This document shows positions 25,901 through 37,300 of a DNA stretch of 64,000 nt, one piece after another. The notes beneath the pieces were generated by a model. The model saw nothing but the letters and a program-made list of their open reading frames with translations, was not told the DNA's origin and made no database searches. The stretch is from assembly GCA_963775975.1 (NCBI GenBank), contig CAVZKX010000001.1:1-64000 (forward strand). Direction: 5' to 3'. Source of the DNA: JANXQG01 sp963775975. GTDB lineage: Bacteria > Planctomycetota > Planctomycetia > Pirellulales > Thermoguttaceae. A program made the translations under genes and the position numbers. The number at the start of each line of letters is the position of its first letter. Position 1 is the stretch's first letter.

Positions 25901-27694
25901 ATGAGATGCTTTTTCTCCTCGCTCTGTGCGTTGGCAATTATCGGCTCGCTGGCAGCGGCCGCCGAACCGGACTGGCCCGGCTGGCTGGGCCCCAACCGCG
26001 ATGGCAAGTCGCTCGATACGGGACTGCTCAAACAATGGCCCAAGGAAGGGCCAAAACTTCTCTGGAAAGTCGATGGGCTCGGCTCGGGATACTCCAGTCC
26101 TGCCGTTACGGGCGGCAAGATCTACATCAGCGGAGACAAGGACGGCCAGTTGACGATCTTCGCGCTGGACATGGACGGCAAGCAACTCTGGACGAAGGAA
26201 TTCGGCCGCAGTCGCGGCGGACCCGACGGCGCCCGCTCCTCGCCCATCATTGACGGCGGCAACCTCTACCTCCTCAACGGCAATGGACCGATCGCGTGCT
26301 TCGACGCCGCGACGGGCGAACAGAAATGGAGCCGCGACGCCAAGGAGTTCGGCGGAAAGCCGGGCGGATGGGGTTACGCCGAGTCCGTGCTGGTCGAAAA
26401 TAACATGGTCGTCTTCAAGCCCGGCGGCAAGAACTGCATCGTCGCCTTGGACAAAACCAACGGCCAGACGATCTGGAAGAGCAGCGGCTTCGACGCTGGG
26501 CCGGAGTACGGCTCGTGCCTTTTCGTCGCGTTCGAGGGTCAGCCGATCATTCTCACCGGGAGTAGTCGCGGCCTTGTCGCCGTTGATGCGACTGACGGCA
26601 AAATGCTCTGGTCGAACAACTTCGCGGCACACAACACGGCCAACTGCCCGACGCCCGCCTATCAAGACGGTTATGTCTTCTGGGCCAACGGCTACGGGAA
26701 GGGCGGCATCTGCATGAAATTGAAGATGGAGGACGGCAAGGTCGCGGCCGACGTCGCTTGGAAAACTCGCGACATGGATTGCCAGCACGGCGGCTACATC
26801 ATCGACAAGGGCTTCATCTACGGCAACAACGGCGGCGGCTGGGCCTGCCTCGACCTGAAAACGGGCAAGAAGCAGTGGAGCGAGCAGGCGGTTGGCAAGG
26901 GCTCACTCTGCTTCGCCGACGGCATGCTCTACCTCTTCAGCGAGCATAAAGGCACGGCCGGCCTGGCCGCATGTTCGACCGAGGGATTGCAACTTGAAGG
27001 CGAGTTCAACGTCGAGGGATCGGGCCCCAGTTGGGCCCACCCGGTCGTCGCCGGCGGCCGGCTCTACCTCCGTTATGACGAGAATCTGTATTGCTTCGAC
27101 GTGAAAGCGGACGGTTCGCCGGCGGTCGGCAGTCGTGCGGCCGTGCCGCCCGATCACACCTCCTCGGCGACCGCGACGATTCCCGCCGACTACAAAGGCA
27201 AGCCTGCCAAGGCCGCCATCGAACTTCCCGGCACCATCAAGTTAACCGAGTTCGACTCTGCCGATGGACCCAACATCTCCTACAGCTACGGCAGCGACAA
27301 GCCGCGGATCGGCAAGTTCGACAAGTCCCACAAAACCATCAAGGGGAAGCCGGAAGACGTCAGCCAGTCGTACCTCGGATGGACGAAAAAAGACGAGTGG
27401 ATCAAAGTCACGGTCCACGTCAAAGAGGCCGGTACCTACGTCATCGGCGGGCACTTCGCGGCTGCCGGAAAGGACGGCAAGCTCTCCTTTTCATTCAACG
27501 ACATTACCACCGGCCCAGTGGCCATACCCACAACCGATGGATACCTTCCAGGCGTCGAAGTCTACCACGTCTGGGAACAGCTCGACAACCTAGCCGAAGT
27601 CAAACTTGCCAAAGGCGATTACGTCTTCTGCTGCAAGATCGAAGCCGATGGAGGCTTTAACCTCGAATCTGTTACCGTCAAGAAGAAACACTGA
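25901..27694 (+). CDS. Secreted PQQ-like beta-propeller protein with C-terminal carbohydrate-binding-like domain
   Basis: 597 codons starting MRCFFSSLCALAIIGSLAAA, a signal peptide ending at AAA-EPDWPGWLGPNRDGKS. The first 400 residues are PQQ-type propeller blades: DWPGWLGPNRDG is the classic planctomycete outer-blade start, followed by ALDMDGKQLWTKEF, CFDAATGEQKWS, VALDKTNGQTIWK and CLDLKTGKKQWS. The last 160 residues (EWIKVTVHVKEAGTYVIGGH) form a CBM6-like beta-sandwich. No catalytic residues of quinone dehydrogenases are evident, so a binding role is more likely. Located outside the cytoplasm. Confidence 0.85.
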   Translation: MRCFFSSLCALAIIGSLAAAAEPDWPGWLGPNRDGKSLDTGLLKQWPKEGPKLLWKVDGLGSGYSSPAVTGGKIYISGDKDGQLTIFALDMDGKQLWTKEFGRSRGGPDGARSSPIIDGGNLYLLNGNGPIACFDAATGEQKWSRDAKEFGGKPGGWGYAESVLVENNMVVFKPGGKNCIVALDKTNGQTIWKSSGFDAGPEYGSCLFVAFEGQPIILTGSSRGLVAVDATDGKMLWSNNFAAHNTANCPTPAYQDGYVFWANGYGKGGICMKLKMEDGKVAADVAWKTRDMDCQHGGYIIDKGFIYGNNGGGWACLDLKTGKKQWSEQAVGKGSLCFADGMLYLFSEHKGTAGLAACSTEGLQLEGEFNVEGSGPSWAHPVVAGGRLYLRYDENLYCFDVKADGSPAVGSRAAVPPDHTSSATATIPADYKGKPAKAAIELPGTIKLTEFDSADGPNISYSYGSDKPRIGKFDKSHKTIKGKPEDVSQSYLGWTKKDEWIKVTVHVKEAGTYVIGGHFAAAGKDGKLSFSFNDITTGPVAIPTTDGYLPGVEVYHVWEQLDNLAEVKLAKGDYVFCCKIEADGGFNLESVTVKKKH

Positions 27695-27752
27695 CGCCCG
27701 AAGAGCTGGCGCTGATGACGATGAGCACCAAGCTCGGAATGACAATGTCACC

Positions 27753-27926
27753 ATGAGAACGCCCATTCGTTCCCCTCTTGCCGGGGCGGTGGTGTCCGCA
27801 ACGAAGAACGAGGCCGTCATCCGGTTGCCCGACAAGCCGGGCAATTACCGCATCTTCGTTTATGCCATTGATCCGAACGGCTCGGCAGCCACGGCCAACT
27901 TGCCCATCCAGGTGAAGTCGAAGTAG
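27753..27926 (+). pseudogene. C-terminal remnant of a secreted planctomycete protein
   Basis: The tail VIRLPDKPGNYRIFVYAIDP NGSAATANLPIQVKSK is the typical end of planctomycete extracellular glycosidase- or sulfatase-like proteins (a beta-sandwich with a PxxPGxYRxFVY motif). Only about 45 residues of it are present, with no domain upstream in frame, so it is either a remnant or a tiny ORF. Confidence 0.45.
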
Positions 27927-29022
27927 ACGGGCGGCGCCGGCAAGGCCGGTACGGGCGCTGCCCAGGGTGGCGACCGCGGCGATCCTGTCCGGACTGAGAA
28001 ATCAGAGATGTCCCCTTTCGCCCTCCGGCTAACGGCGAGGATATTCTTTCGCTCGTCACTTTTTTCGCGAGTCGCCGCCTGAGTTCCCGGCCGACGCCGA
28101 AGTCCTTATTTGACAACGCTTTACGGCGACAAGAAGGCGTTCGCAAGTAATTTCGCGTGCCGCGGCGCAAACATAAGACGTCGACGGAAAGCGGTAACCG
28201 GCAAGGACTTAGGTATAAATTGTAACTCAAATTCCTTCCAATCGTTGCACACATCTGTAAACTGTGGTATGCTGGTGCACACTGCTGCCACGGGTGGAAC
28301 ACCAATTGAACACAGATCGCGCCACGAATGACGTCAACGACAAGCATCCCAATGCGAATTGCGGCGTTGTGCGGAGAGAGCGCCCACGCTGCATTTTTCT
28401 GTCCCCTATTTTTCTGTCAAATATGCCGAACCGAATCCTGACCGCTCGAAACCGCGTCCTGATAGGCGAACTTTCCTGCCAAAATGGCAGTCGCGATCGC
28501 GATGCGCCCCACTCCGCACCTCCGAGGCATTATGTGCCCGCCGGCTGTTTCCGCGTCCTAAGTACAATGTTGCCAAGTGTTTACGACGGATGGAAGCGAT
28601 GTGCCCCAGCGGCAGAAAAACGCGAAGGCGGGGCGCATCTTCGGTGGACGCCGTTTTTTTTGCGCCACGATTTGCACTCGAAGCTCTTGGCTCCGTGCCC
28701 CCGGCTCGCGTGCCCCTCGCCACTTGCGCAACATCCACACCTTGTGAGGGGTCGTTCGGAATGCACTGAAACCCGGCCGCAAAGGCTTTGCCTGCATGGA
28801 GTTACGGCGACGGTGGAAAGCGCGCAACACGGCAGGAAAACGCGAAGGCGTTGCGCGTTGCGCAGCTTTTGGCCCGGCCGCTCAAGGTTGGCCGCGAGAG
28901 AACACATAGACCGCAAAAGTGAGACAACGGCGTTACCGCCACATGTCGCACGCAAAAAAACGCAGAGGCGCAAAGAAAAAATGGGCGAGAGCCAGCGTTT
29001 TCGACCAGTTCGACACGGAATA
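27927..29022. other. 1.1-kb region without a recognisable gene
   Basis: Open frames exist, but none has a recognisable protein pattern; the long plus-strand frame here merges with the antisense of the larA-like gene. Fragments such as cgcagaggcgcaaagaaaa look like degenerate intergenic repeats. Probably decayed DNA. Confidence 0.4.
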
Positions 29023-29043
29023 GTCCCGCTCGGCAAGCGGGAC
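29023..29043. terminator. REP-like hairpin at the 3' end of the larA-like gene
   Basis: GTCCCGCT-CGGCA-AGCGGGAC, identical to 9155-9175, ending one base before the stop codon of the minus-strand gene. Confidence 0.65.
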
Positions 29044-30318
29044 CTACTGCAGGCGATCCCGATGCGCCCAAAGCCCCAGCGCCGGGTTGCCGATGAAGTA
29101 GAACCGCTCGGCGTCGGGCAGGCTCGCCCAGCCGTCGCGGCGCGTGGCGGGGCCGTAGCGCGTGAGCATCTCGGCAAGGTCGGCGTAACCGTAGCCCACC
29201 GACTCGATCTCCGCGCGGGTGAGATGGCCGGGGCAATAGGTGATGCGGAAACGGCCTTCGGAGGAGCCATGCATCAGGTGCGCGGCGGCGGAGAGGTTGC
29301 GCGGCAAGTCGTCGCTGTCACGGACGCATTGCATCACCCGCGGCGTGCCGCAGTAACCGTACTTGCGGATCAAGGCGTCGATTTGCCGGTCTTCGCCGAA
29401 GGTCTTGACGCCGGGGGCGAGCACGATCAGCTCGCCGTCGTCGGCAATCGCCATCCGCGTGCGGTAGACGGACTTATTGCCCAGCCACGTACTGTGGAAC
29501 TCCTCCGGATCGAGATAGACGACCATCTTCGCCGGCGCTTCGTCGAGCACGGTGAAGTTCACCTTCACCGAGAGTTCGGAAGCGGCCTCAAAGCACTCGG
29601 CATCGCTGCCGACATACAGCCCGCGGACCGCGAGCGTGCCGTCGTCGCGCGGGCCAATCACCGTCAGCACGTAGACCAGCGGGATGTTCTGGCAGAAGTT
29701 GTCTTGAGCGTAGTTCAAAATGCGCCGCAGCGGCGTATCGGCGCGACCCATCATCCGCTCCATGCCGTACGCTGCGCCGATGAAATGGCTCTCGTTGATG
29801 CCCCGCACGCCGCCCGTGCCGACGAAGACATTCTTGTTGTAGTTGGCCATGCCCATCACCTCGTGCGGCACGACCTGTCCGATGGAAAGCACCAGATCGT
29901 GGCCGCCTTCCCAGATGAGCCGATTAAGCTGCGCGGGCCACGCCCGTTCCCAAATGCCTTCAGTCATGCGGCAGACCACGTCGGCCGGAACGTCGCCGAT
30001 CGTAACCACATCGTTCCGCCAGTCGTGCTCGCGAATGAGTCCCGCCGGCATTCCGGGAAACATCCTGGCGATTTGCCAATCGGCCATCGGAGCATGTGTG
30101 CCGAGGGCCGGCATGACATCAGTCAGTCGCGGGCCGAAGTACTCGTACGCGAGACAGGTCAGCGGCCCGGCCATGCTGTTGGCGCGGGTGAAGTCGGGCG
30201 GGATGGCCAAAACCTTCTGCCGCGGGCCGAGCTTATCGAACACCGAGAACATTGCCGCGCGGAGGTCGCCGGGCGTGAGGTCGGTCGTCGGCGATCCTTG
30301 AGCGAAATAGCTTGGCAT
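29044..30318 (-). CDS. LarA-like (lactate racemase family, DUF2088) protein
   Basis: 424 codons from ATG at 30318. LarA enzymes epimerise 2-hydroxy acids with a nickel-pincer nucleotide. Family blocks seen: VLAIPPDFTRANSMAGPLTC (D-x-TR), VMPALGTHAPM, SIGQVVPHEVMGMANYNKNV followed by FVGTGGVRG, and FTVLDEAPAKMVVYLD. The pincer-forming Lys and second metal His cannot be assigned with certainty. No larB, larC or larE cofactor genes are in the window. Many planctomycete homologues act on sugar acids or remain uncharacterised; the substrate is open. Confidence 0.8.
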   Translation of the reverse strand: MPSYFAQGSPTTDLTPGDLRAAMFSVFDKLGPRQKVLAIPPDFTRANSMAGPLTCLAYEYFGPRLTDVMPALGTHAPMADWQIARMFPGMPAGLIREHDWRNDVVTIGDVPADVVCRMTEGIWERAWPAQLNRLIWEGGHDLVLSIGQVVPHEVMGMANYNKNVFVGTGGVRGINESHFIGAAYGMERMMGRADTPLRRILNYAQDNFCQNIPLVYVLTVIGPRDDGTLAVRGLYVGSDAECFEAASELSVKVNFTVLDEAPAKMVVYLDPEEFHSTWLGNKSVYRTRMAIADDGELIVLAPGVKTFGEDRQIDALIRKYGYCGTPRVMQCVRDSDDLPRNLSAAAHLMHGSSEGRFRITYCPGHLTRAEIESVGYGYADLAEMLTRYGPATRRDGWASLPDAERFYFIGNPALGLWAHRDRLQ

Positions 30319-30366
30319 GGTTCAACATCAATTGCGAGGTCAACCTTCGTCCAACGTGCCGCGCGC

Positions 30367-30510
30367 CTCGGGACGACGCTCCGCGTCGTCACGAGGCTGA
30401 CGGCCGCTCTGCGGCCCCGATGTCATATATTATAGCTAGATCGGGAGGTAAGTTACGTGGCCGCGGAGCGGCCGTCAGTTCGTTCCCACGCGGAGCGTGG
30501 GAACGAGACG
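30367..30510. repeat. Cluster of four palindromic REP-like units
   Basis: GACGACGCTCCGCGTCGTC, then ACGGCCGCTCTGCGGCC, then GGCCGCGGAGCGGCCGT (inverted relative to the second), then CGTTCCCACGCGGAGCGTGGGAACG. The cluster lies between the larA-like start and the DUF1559 stop, both on the minus strand, and may end the DUF1559 transcript. Confidence 0.8.
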
Positions 30511-30515
30511 CGAAA

Positions 30516-31526
30516 TTACCAGCCCGTCTTCGTCGAGTCGATCTGATTCGTATTGTTCAGGCTGCACAGCATGGCGAAGGTGGCCGGGTCAATGTTGTAG
30601 GATGTCCAGTGACCGGAGCCGTCGCAAGTGAAAACATTCAATCCATCGAAGTGGGCGCTTCCGAACAAGGTTGGATTTGGAGTTGCCGCATGGTCCCGCG
30701 CCGGGGGATTGGTGCCGTAGCGCCCCGAATCGACGCCAAAGCCCGAAAAAATCTGTACCAAGTCGCCCTGGTCTTGCCCATCCAAGTAATGAGTGGAATC
30801 CATATATTTTTCGCCGAATAGAATCATGTTCGACGAGCCGTTTCGAGAGATCTCGGCATCGTTCACCATGCTCAGGGTAAAGATAACGCCGTCGGCGTAA
30901 GTGCTCGTGTCGGGATTCGGAATCCCGGCGGCATAGACGCTAGCGGGATCGCCGGTCTGAGGCACGTTGCTCCACAGCGCGAGTGAGCTTTGATTCGTAC
31001 CCGCGTTGGCGGCATAGTCGCAACGCGCCGAGCTGCTGATGCCGGAAGAGTTGCATGTAGTTTTCGACAGCGGATAGACGACAGCCGTCCGCCGCGTGGG
31101 GCAATTAAAGGACGTGATGGATGTCAGTGCCGCTTGACCGAGCAGTGCCTTGTTCGCGGCCACCATGGATGTGCCGGCGCCCATATCGTGGGAGGGTTGT
31201 TGTTCGATGTAGGGCAAGATGTTGTAGGTCCAGCCGCCCGGTTGGGTCTGGCCCGTGCCGAAATTCGGATCGCCGGACCAGGTGTTCGCCCAGCCGCCGG
31301 TGGGAAAATAGGTATGGGCCGTTTCGTGCTGCCGGGCACCTAGGGTCAACTGCTTGAGATTATTCGCACACTGAGTTCGTCGGCCCGACTCGCGGGCACT
31401 TTGCACCGCCGGCAAGAGCAGGCCAATCAGAATTCCAATGATGGTAATGACGACCAACAATTCGACCAACGTAAACGCGCGACGCCTCACCGTTTTCCTC
31501 CCTCCTGCCCCTGCTGGAATGTTCAT
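30516..31526 (-). CDS. DUF1559 prepilin-type protein (second copy)
   Basis: I choose ATG 31526 (MNIPAGAGGRKTVRRRAFTL), which gives a basic leader and the prepilin site A-FTLVELLVVITIIGILIG. DUF1559 landmarks follow: SGRRTQCANNLKQLTLGARQ, TYFPTGGW, GGWTYNILPYIEQQ, SFNCPTRRTAVVYP, MILFGEKYMD and a C-terminal FGSAHFDGLNVFTCDGS. About 336 residues. It shares only the family pattern with the copy at 18265-19311 and is not a recent duplicate. Exported and membrane-anchored after prepilin processing. Confidence 0.95.
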   Translation of the reverse strand: MNIPAGAGGRKTVRRRAFTLVELLVVITIIGILIGLLLPAVQSARESGRRTQCANNLKQLTLGARQHETAHTYFPTGGWANTWSGDPNFGTGQTQPGGWTYNILPYIEQQPSHDMGAGTSMVAANKALLGQAALTSITSFNCPTRRTAVVYPLSKTTCNSSGISSSARCDYAANAGTNQSSLALWSNVPQTGDPASVYAAGIPNPDTSTYADGVIFTLSMVNDAEISRNGSSNMILFGEKYMDSTHYLDGQDQGDLVQIFSGFGVDSGRYGTNPPARDHAATPNPTLFGSAHFDGLNVFTCDGSGHWTSYNIDPATFAMLCSLNNTNQIDSTKTGW

Positions 31527-31644
31527 CCCGCAGCCTACGATAATAATAAAGCTTGCCCGAGGTTTTCGCAAGGAATAGGTGCCGGAATCCCGCGTGGCTA
31601 AAAACCGGAGCATATTCGGCGACGGAGGCTGGCGATGCCGACCG

Positions 31645-32598
31645 TCATTTGGCCGGCCCGGTGAGAACTTCCACGAGCCGGTCGCGGTAGCCGTCGAGGT
31701 CGGTCCAGGCTGTGGCCACTGACATTGACCGCCCGTTGGGATCGACTTTCGTAATACCGTCGCCGGTCACCGAAATAGAGAGCGTTTGGAGCTTCAACAG
31801 CCGAGGCTGTCGATAGGCCAGATAGACGGCCGTGGTGTCGTAAAGAATGCTGCTTGATTGCAACTCGCTGACGCGGCTTTTGTTTGACCAAATCCGATAG
31901 TTTTCCAACAGCGCCTTGACGAGCGGGTCATCGCACTTGACAAGCTTTTGAAAACGCTCGCCGGAAATTGTGACCAGACCGCAGGTGTCCAGCGGCGTGA
32001 TCGTGGTCTTCCTCCAAGGCGCGGAAAGCACTCGTTGGGCGGCTGTGACGTTCGACTTTACGTTGTACTCCGCCGCGACGGAGCCGCCGTCGTAGCCCTT
32101 GAAGACGCTGCCTTGCATCCCGACGAAATACGCCTTGGAGGCGAGCTGCGGCTTGGCCTTAAGGGCCGCGGCCACCGTGTGGCCTGGCCCGATCGAGATA
32201 ATGGTAACCGGCTCAGGCGACGACTCGATCAGATCGACGATGGCTGCGGCGCCATTTTGATGAACCTTTCCGCGGTAGCTGCTGAGCTTATAGTCCTTGA
32301 TCCACGCCTCTTGCTGCCCGCTGCCGTCGCGTCCGCCTTCGCCCAAGCCGATGGGGATGTCGTCGCGCCGGGCGATCGTCAACAGTTTGGCGATCAACTT
32401 CGCGCGGTATTCGGCCTTGCCGCAGGTCGTCGTGACCAGTTTGAGGTCCAGCTCCGGACTCTTCAACAGCATCACCAGCGCCCAAGTATCGTCGATGTCG
32501 TCGCCGATATCGGTGTCGAGGATGACAGGCGTCTTCGCCGCCAACGGTTGTGCGGACAAGGCCAAGGACAAGAGGAGACAAGAGGTGATGATGTTCAT
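31645..32598 (-). CDS. Exported inosine/uridine-preferring nucleoside hydrolase family protein
   Basis: 317 codons starting MNIITSCLLLSLALSAQPLA, a signal peptide. The calcium-binding signature DTDIGDDIDDTWAL opens the mature protein; the third Asp ligand and the C-terminal SSSILYDTTAVYLA region (replacing the usual HDP) complete the pocket. The family hydrolyses the N-glycosidic bond of ribonucleosides. Its start lies 4 bp after the stop of the HAF/PEP-CTERM gene on the same strand, suggesting co-transcription, although the two roles are not obviously linked. Confidence 0.88.
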   Translation of the reverse strand: MNIITSCLLLSLALSAQPLAAKTPVILDTDIGDDIDDTWALVMLLKSPELDLKLVTTTCGKAEYRAKLIAKLLTIARRDDIPIGLGEGGRDGSGQQEAWIKDYKLSSYRGKVHQNGAAAIVDLIESSPEPVTIISIGPGHTVAAALKAKPQLASKAYFVGMQGSVFKGYDGGSVAAEYNVKSNVTAAQRVLSAPWRKTTITPLDTCGLVTISGERFQKLVKCDDPLVKALLENYRIWSNKSRVSELQSSSILYDTTAVYLAYRQPRLLKLQTLSISVTGDGITKVDPNGRSMSVATAWTDLDGYRDRLVEVLTGPAK

Positions 32599-32602
32599 GA
32601 GA

Positions 32603-34191
32603 TTAAACTCTCCGCCGCGAGAGAAGCAAGCAGCCGATGCCTGCGGCTAGCAGCGCCCAGGTTGCCGGTTCCGGAGCTGGCGCGGCGGCAGCGCGCTGTC
32701 GGAAGCGGGCACGATCGGCCCAAAGAGCGATCCGGCGGGGCCGACATACAAATTGGTTCCGTCTTGGATCCCACGCGGTGAAGCAACGATGAGCGTTCCG
32801 TTTTCGACCCTCGTCCCGCCCGTGTAGGCATTGGTGTTGTTAATTGTGAGCGTACCGGCGCCATTCATCACCAGGCCCGTGCTGCCCGTAAAGGCGCCTG
32901 TGCCGGAGAACGAGTAGGCCGACGCCGCATTGGTCATCGTCAGCGTGACCGAACCGGGCTGCAACGCGCCGTTGAGCGTCACCGCGCCGTTGGCCGCGCC
33001 GGCGTCGTTGAGTGTCACGTTGTCGAGATTGGAGAAGAGGGCTCGCGAGCCGCCGGTCACGCTGTCGAGCCAATTCTTCGTGGTGTTGACATCCCAAACA
33101 TTGCCGCTGAGACTGCCTGCCCAGACCAGGTTCGCCGGCACCGGCGTCCAGAGGACTGCGCTGCCGACGGAACTGCCATTGTAGGCGACGCCCACGATGC
33201 GGCCGGCCGAGTCGATGCCGTAAGCCGTTGAACTGACATATCCGCCCGGCAGGAAAGCTTGTAGGTCGACGTTGCTGGTCGCCGAGCCGAACCAGGTTGC
33301 GGCATGGGGGTTGTTGTCGGCGCCGACAACGTCGCCGGCTTGCTGCGAGCCGCTGGTCGCTTCGCCGTCAGCGCTCACATAGCCGGAAGGCGTCAGATCG
33401 GTGTACTGCGTCCCGGCCGTGTTCCATAGGATCGCGTGCGCGGCGCCGCTCATGTCGTATGCCGTGCCGACGACCTGCGTGCCTGAGACGGCGGCGGCAC
33501 GAGAATCGGTCAGCGACGATGGCAGTGGCGTGTGCAAGTCGATATAGCTGCTTGCCGTCCCAGTCCAAGCCATTGCGTGGAAATGTCCGCTGGCAGCGAT
33601 TGTGGCGGAACCGACCTCGACGCCGTTATTGATCGCCAATGCGGTCGAATCGAGCGCGATCGACGGCGTGAGGTTCGCGGGTGTTGACTGTGCCGTTGGC
33701 CAATAGAGAGCTTGCGATACGCCGCCGCTTATGCCATTGCCGGCCAGCGCGCCGTTGGAAGTGCCGTTGGCGGCCGACTGATCGAAGCCGCTGGGGTTCA
33801 GATCGAGGAAGGTGCCGCTGCTCAGGTTCCAAGTATAGGCATGGTAAAAGCCGGCGGAAGTGGAGTAGGCCTGCCCCGCGACGGTGTTGCCATCGATCGC
33901 GAGCGCCTCTGACGAGCCAATGCCGGCGCCCACCGACAGAGCCGTACTTGAAGAAGAGCTTATGGTCCAGATGGCGGCACGGCTAGACGTGCTTGAGTAT
34001 CCGATCATGGCGATGCGGCCGCCGTTGATCCCCTCGGCCAAACTGCTGGAGTATCCGGAGCCGAGCAGTGTGACGGCGTAGTCGCTCGCGATCAGCGGAG
34101 CGATCGGGGCGGCAATGATCGCTGCGAAGATCAATGCAATAAGCGGCAAGCCCGGTGCGGCTGCGCGGGAAGATTCGCAAGCATATCCCAA
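32603..34191 (-). CDS. HAF-repeat PEP-CTERM protein (C-terminal frameshift)
   Basis: Starts near 34191 (MGYACESSRAAAPGLPLIAL) with a signal peptide ending around IASDYAVTL. Residues 40-370 contain HAF-type extracellular repeats, such as HAYTWNLSSGTFLDLNPSGF and HAILWNTAGTQYTDLTPSGY. Then comes an autotransporter-type beta unit (NAYTGGTRVENGTLIV). The frame shifts near 32695: continuing in the next frame gives APAPEPATWALLAAGIGCLL plus SRRRV and a stop at 32603, a complete PEP-CTERM signal. Without repairing this one-base lesion the sorting signal is lost. Surface-associated; function unknown. Confidence 0.8.
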
Positions 34192-34359
34192 CTTTTCCCC
34201 TTGTCTCTCCCAGTGCGCTGCCCGCGTCGTGAATAGAGCTCGCCGCGAGCCCTGCGCTGATTTTCACCCACTCCATAGTATACACAAAATGTTCGAGTTG
34301 CTGTATACTTGGCAGAGGGATTCTACCTTTTTCGACGTTTTAGCTGAACGAATCTTTTC

Positions 34360-37300
34360 ATGTGGACCAAGAGCAAGTCGCGAGCCGCGTCATGCGCGAA
34401 GCGCAATGTCGGCATCACTCGCCGATCGCGGCTTTGTTTTGAGCAGCTCGAGAACCGCATGATGTTGTCGAGCACGGCGTTTCGGCCCCCGGCCGTGCCG
34501 CTGGTCGTCAACGATCCGTACTTGAGTGTCTGGTCCGACGCAAACCGACTCACGGACGATGTCACGCGTCACTGGACCGGCACGGCGAACGCGCTGGTGA
34601 GCCTGATCCGCATCGATGGCGCGACCTATCGCCTGATGGGCACTGACCCGTCCAGCATGCCGGCGATGCCGCAGGTCAATTTGCAGGTCCTGCCGACGCG
34701 ATCGATTTACGACTTCGACAACGGCCACGTTCACGTCACGCTGACATTCATGACACCGCTGCTGCCGAGCAACCTCGACGCGTTCGCGCAGCCGGTGACC
34801 TACTTGAACTGGTCCGTCCACTCGGTCGACGGCCGATCGCACATGGTGCAGATCTACGACAGCGCGAGCTCGGAGCTCGCCGTCAACACGACTGACCAGG
34901 TAGTGCAATGGTCGCGGCAGACCGCCGGCTCGTTGACCGCGCTGAATGTCGGCACGACGGCGCAAACGACTTTCTCGCCGGCGGGCGATGGCGTGCGCAT
35001 CGACTGGGGCTACGCTTACGCGGCGGCCAACACATCGCAGTCAACTTCGTCCATCGGCGGTGACGCGTCGCTTATTGCGGCTTTTCAATCTACTGGCGCT
35101 CTATCGAACACCGACGACAACACCGGCCCGCGAGCGGTGAACAGCAACGAGCCCGTGATGGCGTTCGCGTTCAACCTGGGTTTGGTCAACGGCCAAGTCG
35201 TCAGCCGCCACATCGAAGTCGCGTACGACGAGGTTTACTCGATAAGCTATTTCGGCGCGAAGCTGCAGCCCTACTGGCGGCGGAACGGTGCGACGCCGGC
35301 CACAATGCTACAGAGCGCAGATGCCAACTTCAATTCGCTGACGTCGCAGTGCATCGCCTTCGACCAGCAGCTCATGACCGACCTGACTGCCGAGGGCGGG
35401 TCGCAATACGCGCAATTGACGGCGCTTGCTTATCGGCAGTCGTTGGCCGCGTGCGGGCTGGCGGCGGACTCCAACGGGCAGCCGATGTTCTTCACCAAGG
35501 AAAACTCCAGCAACGGCGACATCGCCACGGTCGATGTGATCTTCCCGATGTCGCCGATCCTGCTTTTATTTAGCCCTGCATTGATGAAGGGCGAGCTGAC
35601 GCCCGTGCTGGACTACGCGGCGTCAACCCATTGGACGTTCTCCAACGCGCCGCACGACCTCGGCACCTACCCGGTCGTCACAGGTCGCGACGATGGCGGC
35701 GAGTCCATGCCGGTCGAGGAAAGCGCCAACATGCTCATCATGGTCGACGCTTTGGCCAAGGCAGAGAACAGCGCCGAGTTCGCCTCGAAGTACTGGACGC
35801 AGCTCTCAACCTGGGCCAATTTCCTCAAGCCCTACGCGGTCGATCCGGGCAATCAGCTCACGACGGACGATTTCCTGGGCACGATCAACCACAGCACGAA
35901 CCTTGCGGTCAAGGCGATCGAGGCCCTCGGCGCTTATGCTCAGCTCGCGCAGATGTGCGGCGATTCCACGACCGCGGCCAGCTATATGTCCGCCGCCCAG
36001 TCGGATGTGACCCATTGGATTTCGGTCTCAACCGACGGCAACCACTACAGCCTGGCCTACAATGATCCGGGCACGTGGAGCGAGAAGTACAACCTTGTCT
36101 GGGACAGCATCCTCGGCCTGAATCTCTTCCCAGCCTCCGTCGCCGCGAGCGAGGTGTCGTATTACGAGAGCGTGATGGGCACATACGGCGTGCCGTTGGA
36201 AAGCACGACGAACACCGCCAAAGCCGATTGGGAGACGTGGTCCGCCAGCCTGGCCACCAACCCCTCCGACTTCCAGACGCTGATCGCGCCAATGTACAAC
36301 TTCATGAATACCACAACGAACCGCGTTCCGATGTCGGATTGGTATGACGTGAGCAACGTCAATAGCGCCGGCTTCAAAGCGCGGCCGGTCGTTGGCGGGC
36401 TGTTCGTGAAGATGCTGACCGACCCAACGATGTGGGCGAAGTATGCTACGGCCGGTGCCAATACCTTTGCCACTTGGGCGCCGATACCGCAGACCGTGAC
36501 CGTCGTCCCGACATCGCAGACGACCGCGCAGACCTGGCTTTATACGACGACCACCCCAGCCGGAACGTGGATGAATAGCGGATTCGACGATTCCTCATGG
36601 ACCAGTGCAAGCGGGCCTTTTGGCACCACGAACACTCCCGGAATCACGCCGCGTACTACGTGGAACACCGGCGACATCTGGCTCCGCCGCACGTTCGTCA
36701 TGCCGACCGGCAGCTACTCCGGCCTGCAATTCCTTCTGTACCACGACGAGGACATCCAAGTTTACCTCAACGGCGTCCTGGCCTACAGCGCTACGGGCTA
36801 CATCACGAGCTATCAGACCGCCAACATCAGCAGCGCCGCGCTGGCCGTATTGAACTCCGGCGCGACGATCGAGCTGGCCGTCCACTGCCACCAGACGGGT
36901 GGCGGGCAGGGAGTGGACGTCGGCTTGGTGAATATCGAGCAGTTCGTGCCCATCGTCCCGACCTCGCAGGCGACGCCCCAGACGTGGAAGTACACGACGA
37001 CCAATCCAGGCGGCACAACTTGGCGGAGCAGCGGCTACAACGATTCCTCGTGGACTAGCGGCTTGGGTTCATTCGGCACAGTGGGCATCACGCCCGGCCT
37101 CTTTCCGAACACAGTTTGGAACAACACGCCCGGCGACATCTGGCTCCGCCAAACATTCACAATGCCGAGCGGCACTTTCTCGAATTTGCAATTCGTGCTC
37201 TATCACGACGAGACCATCTCGGTTTACCTCAACGGCATCCTGGCCTACACCGCCACTGGCTTCACCACGAGCTATCAGACCGCGACCATCAATAGCGGCG

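Noticed and set aside
28264..30435. 723-codon plus-strand open frame
   Set aside because: It is mostly the exact antisense of the LarA-like gene (29044-30318), which has clear family motifs; its product is His/Arg-rich with no recognisable domain. High GC creates such frames.
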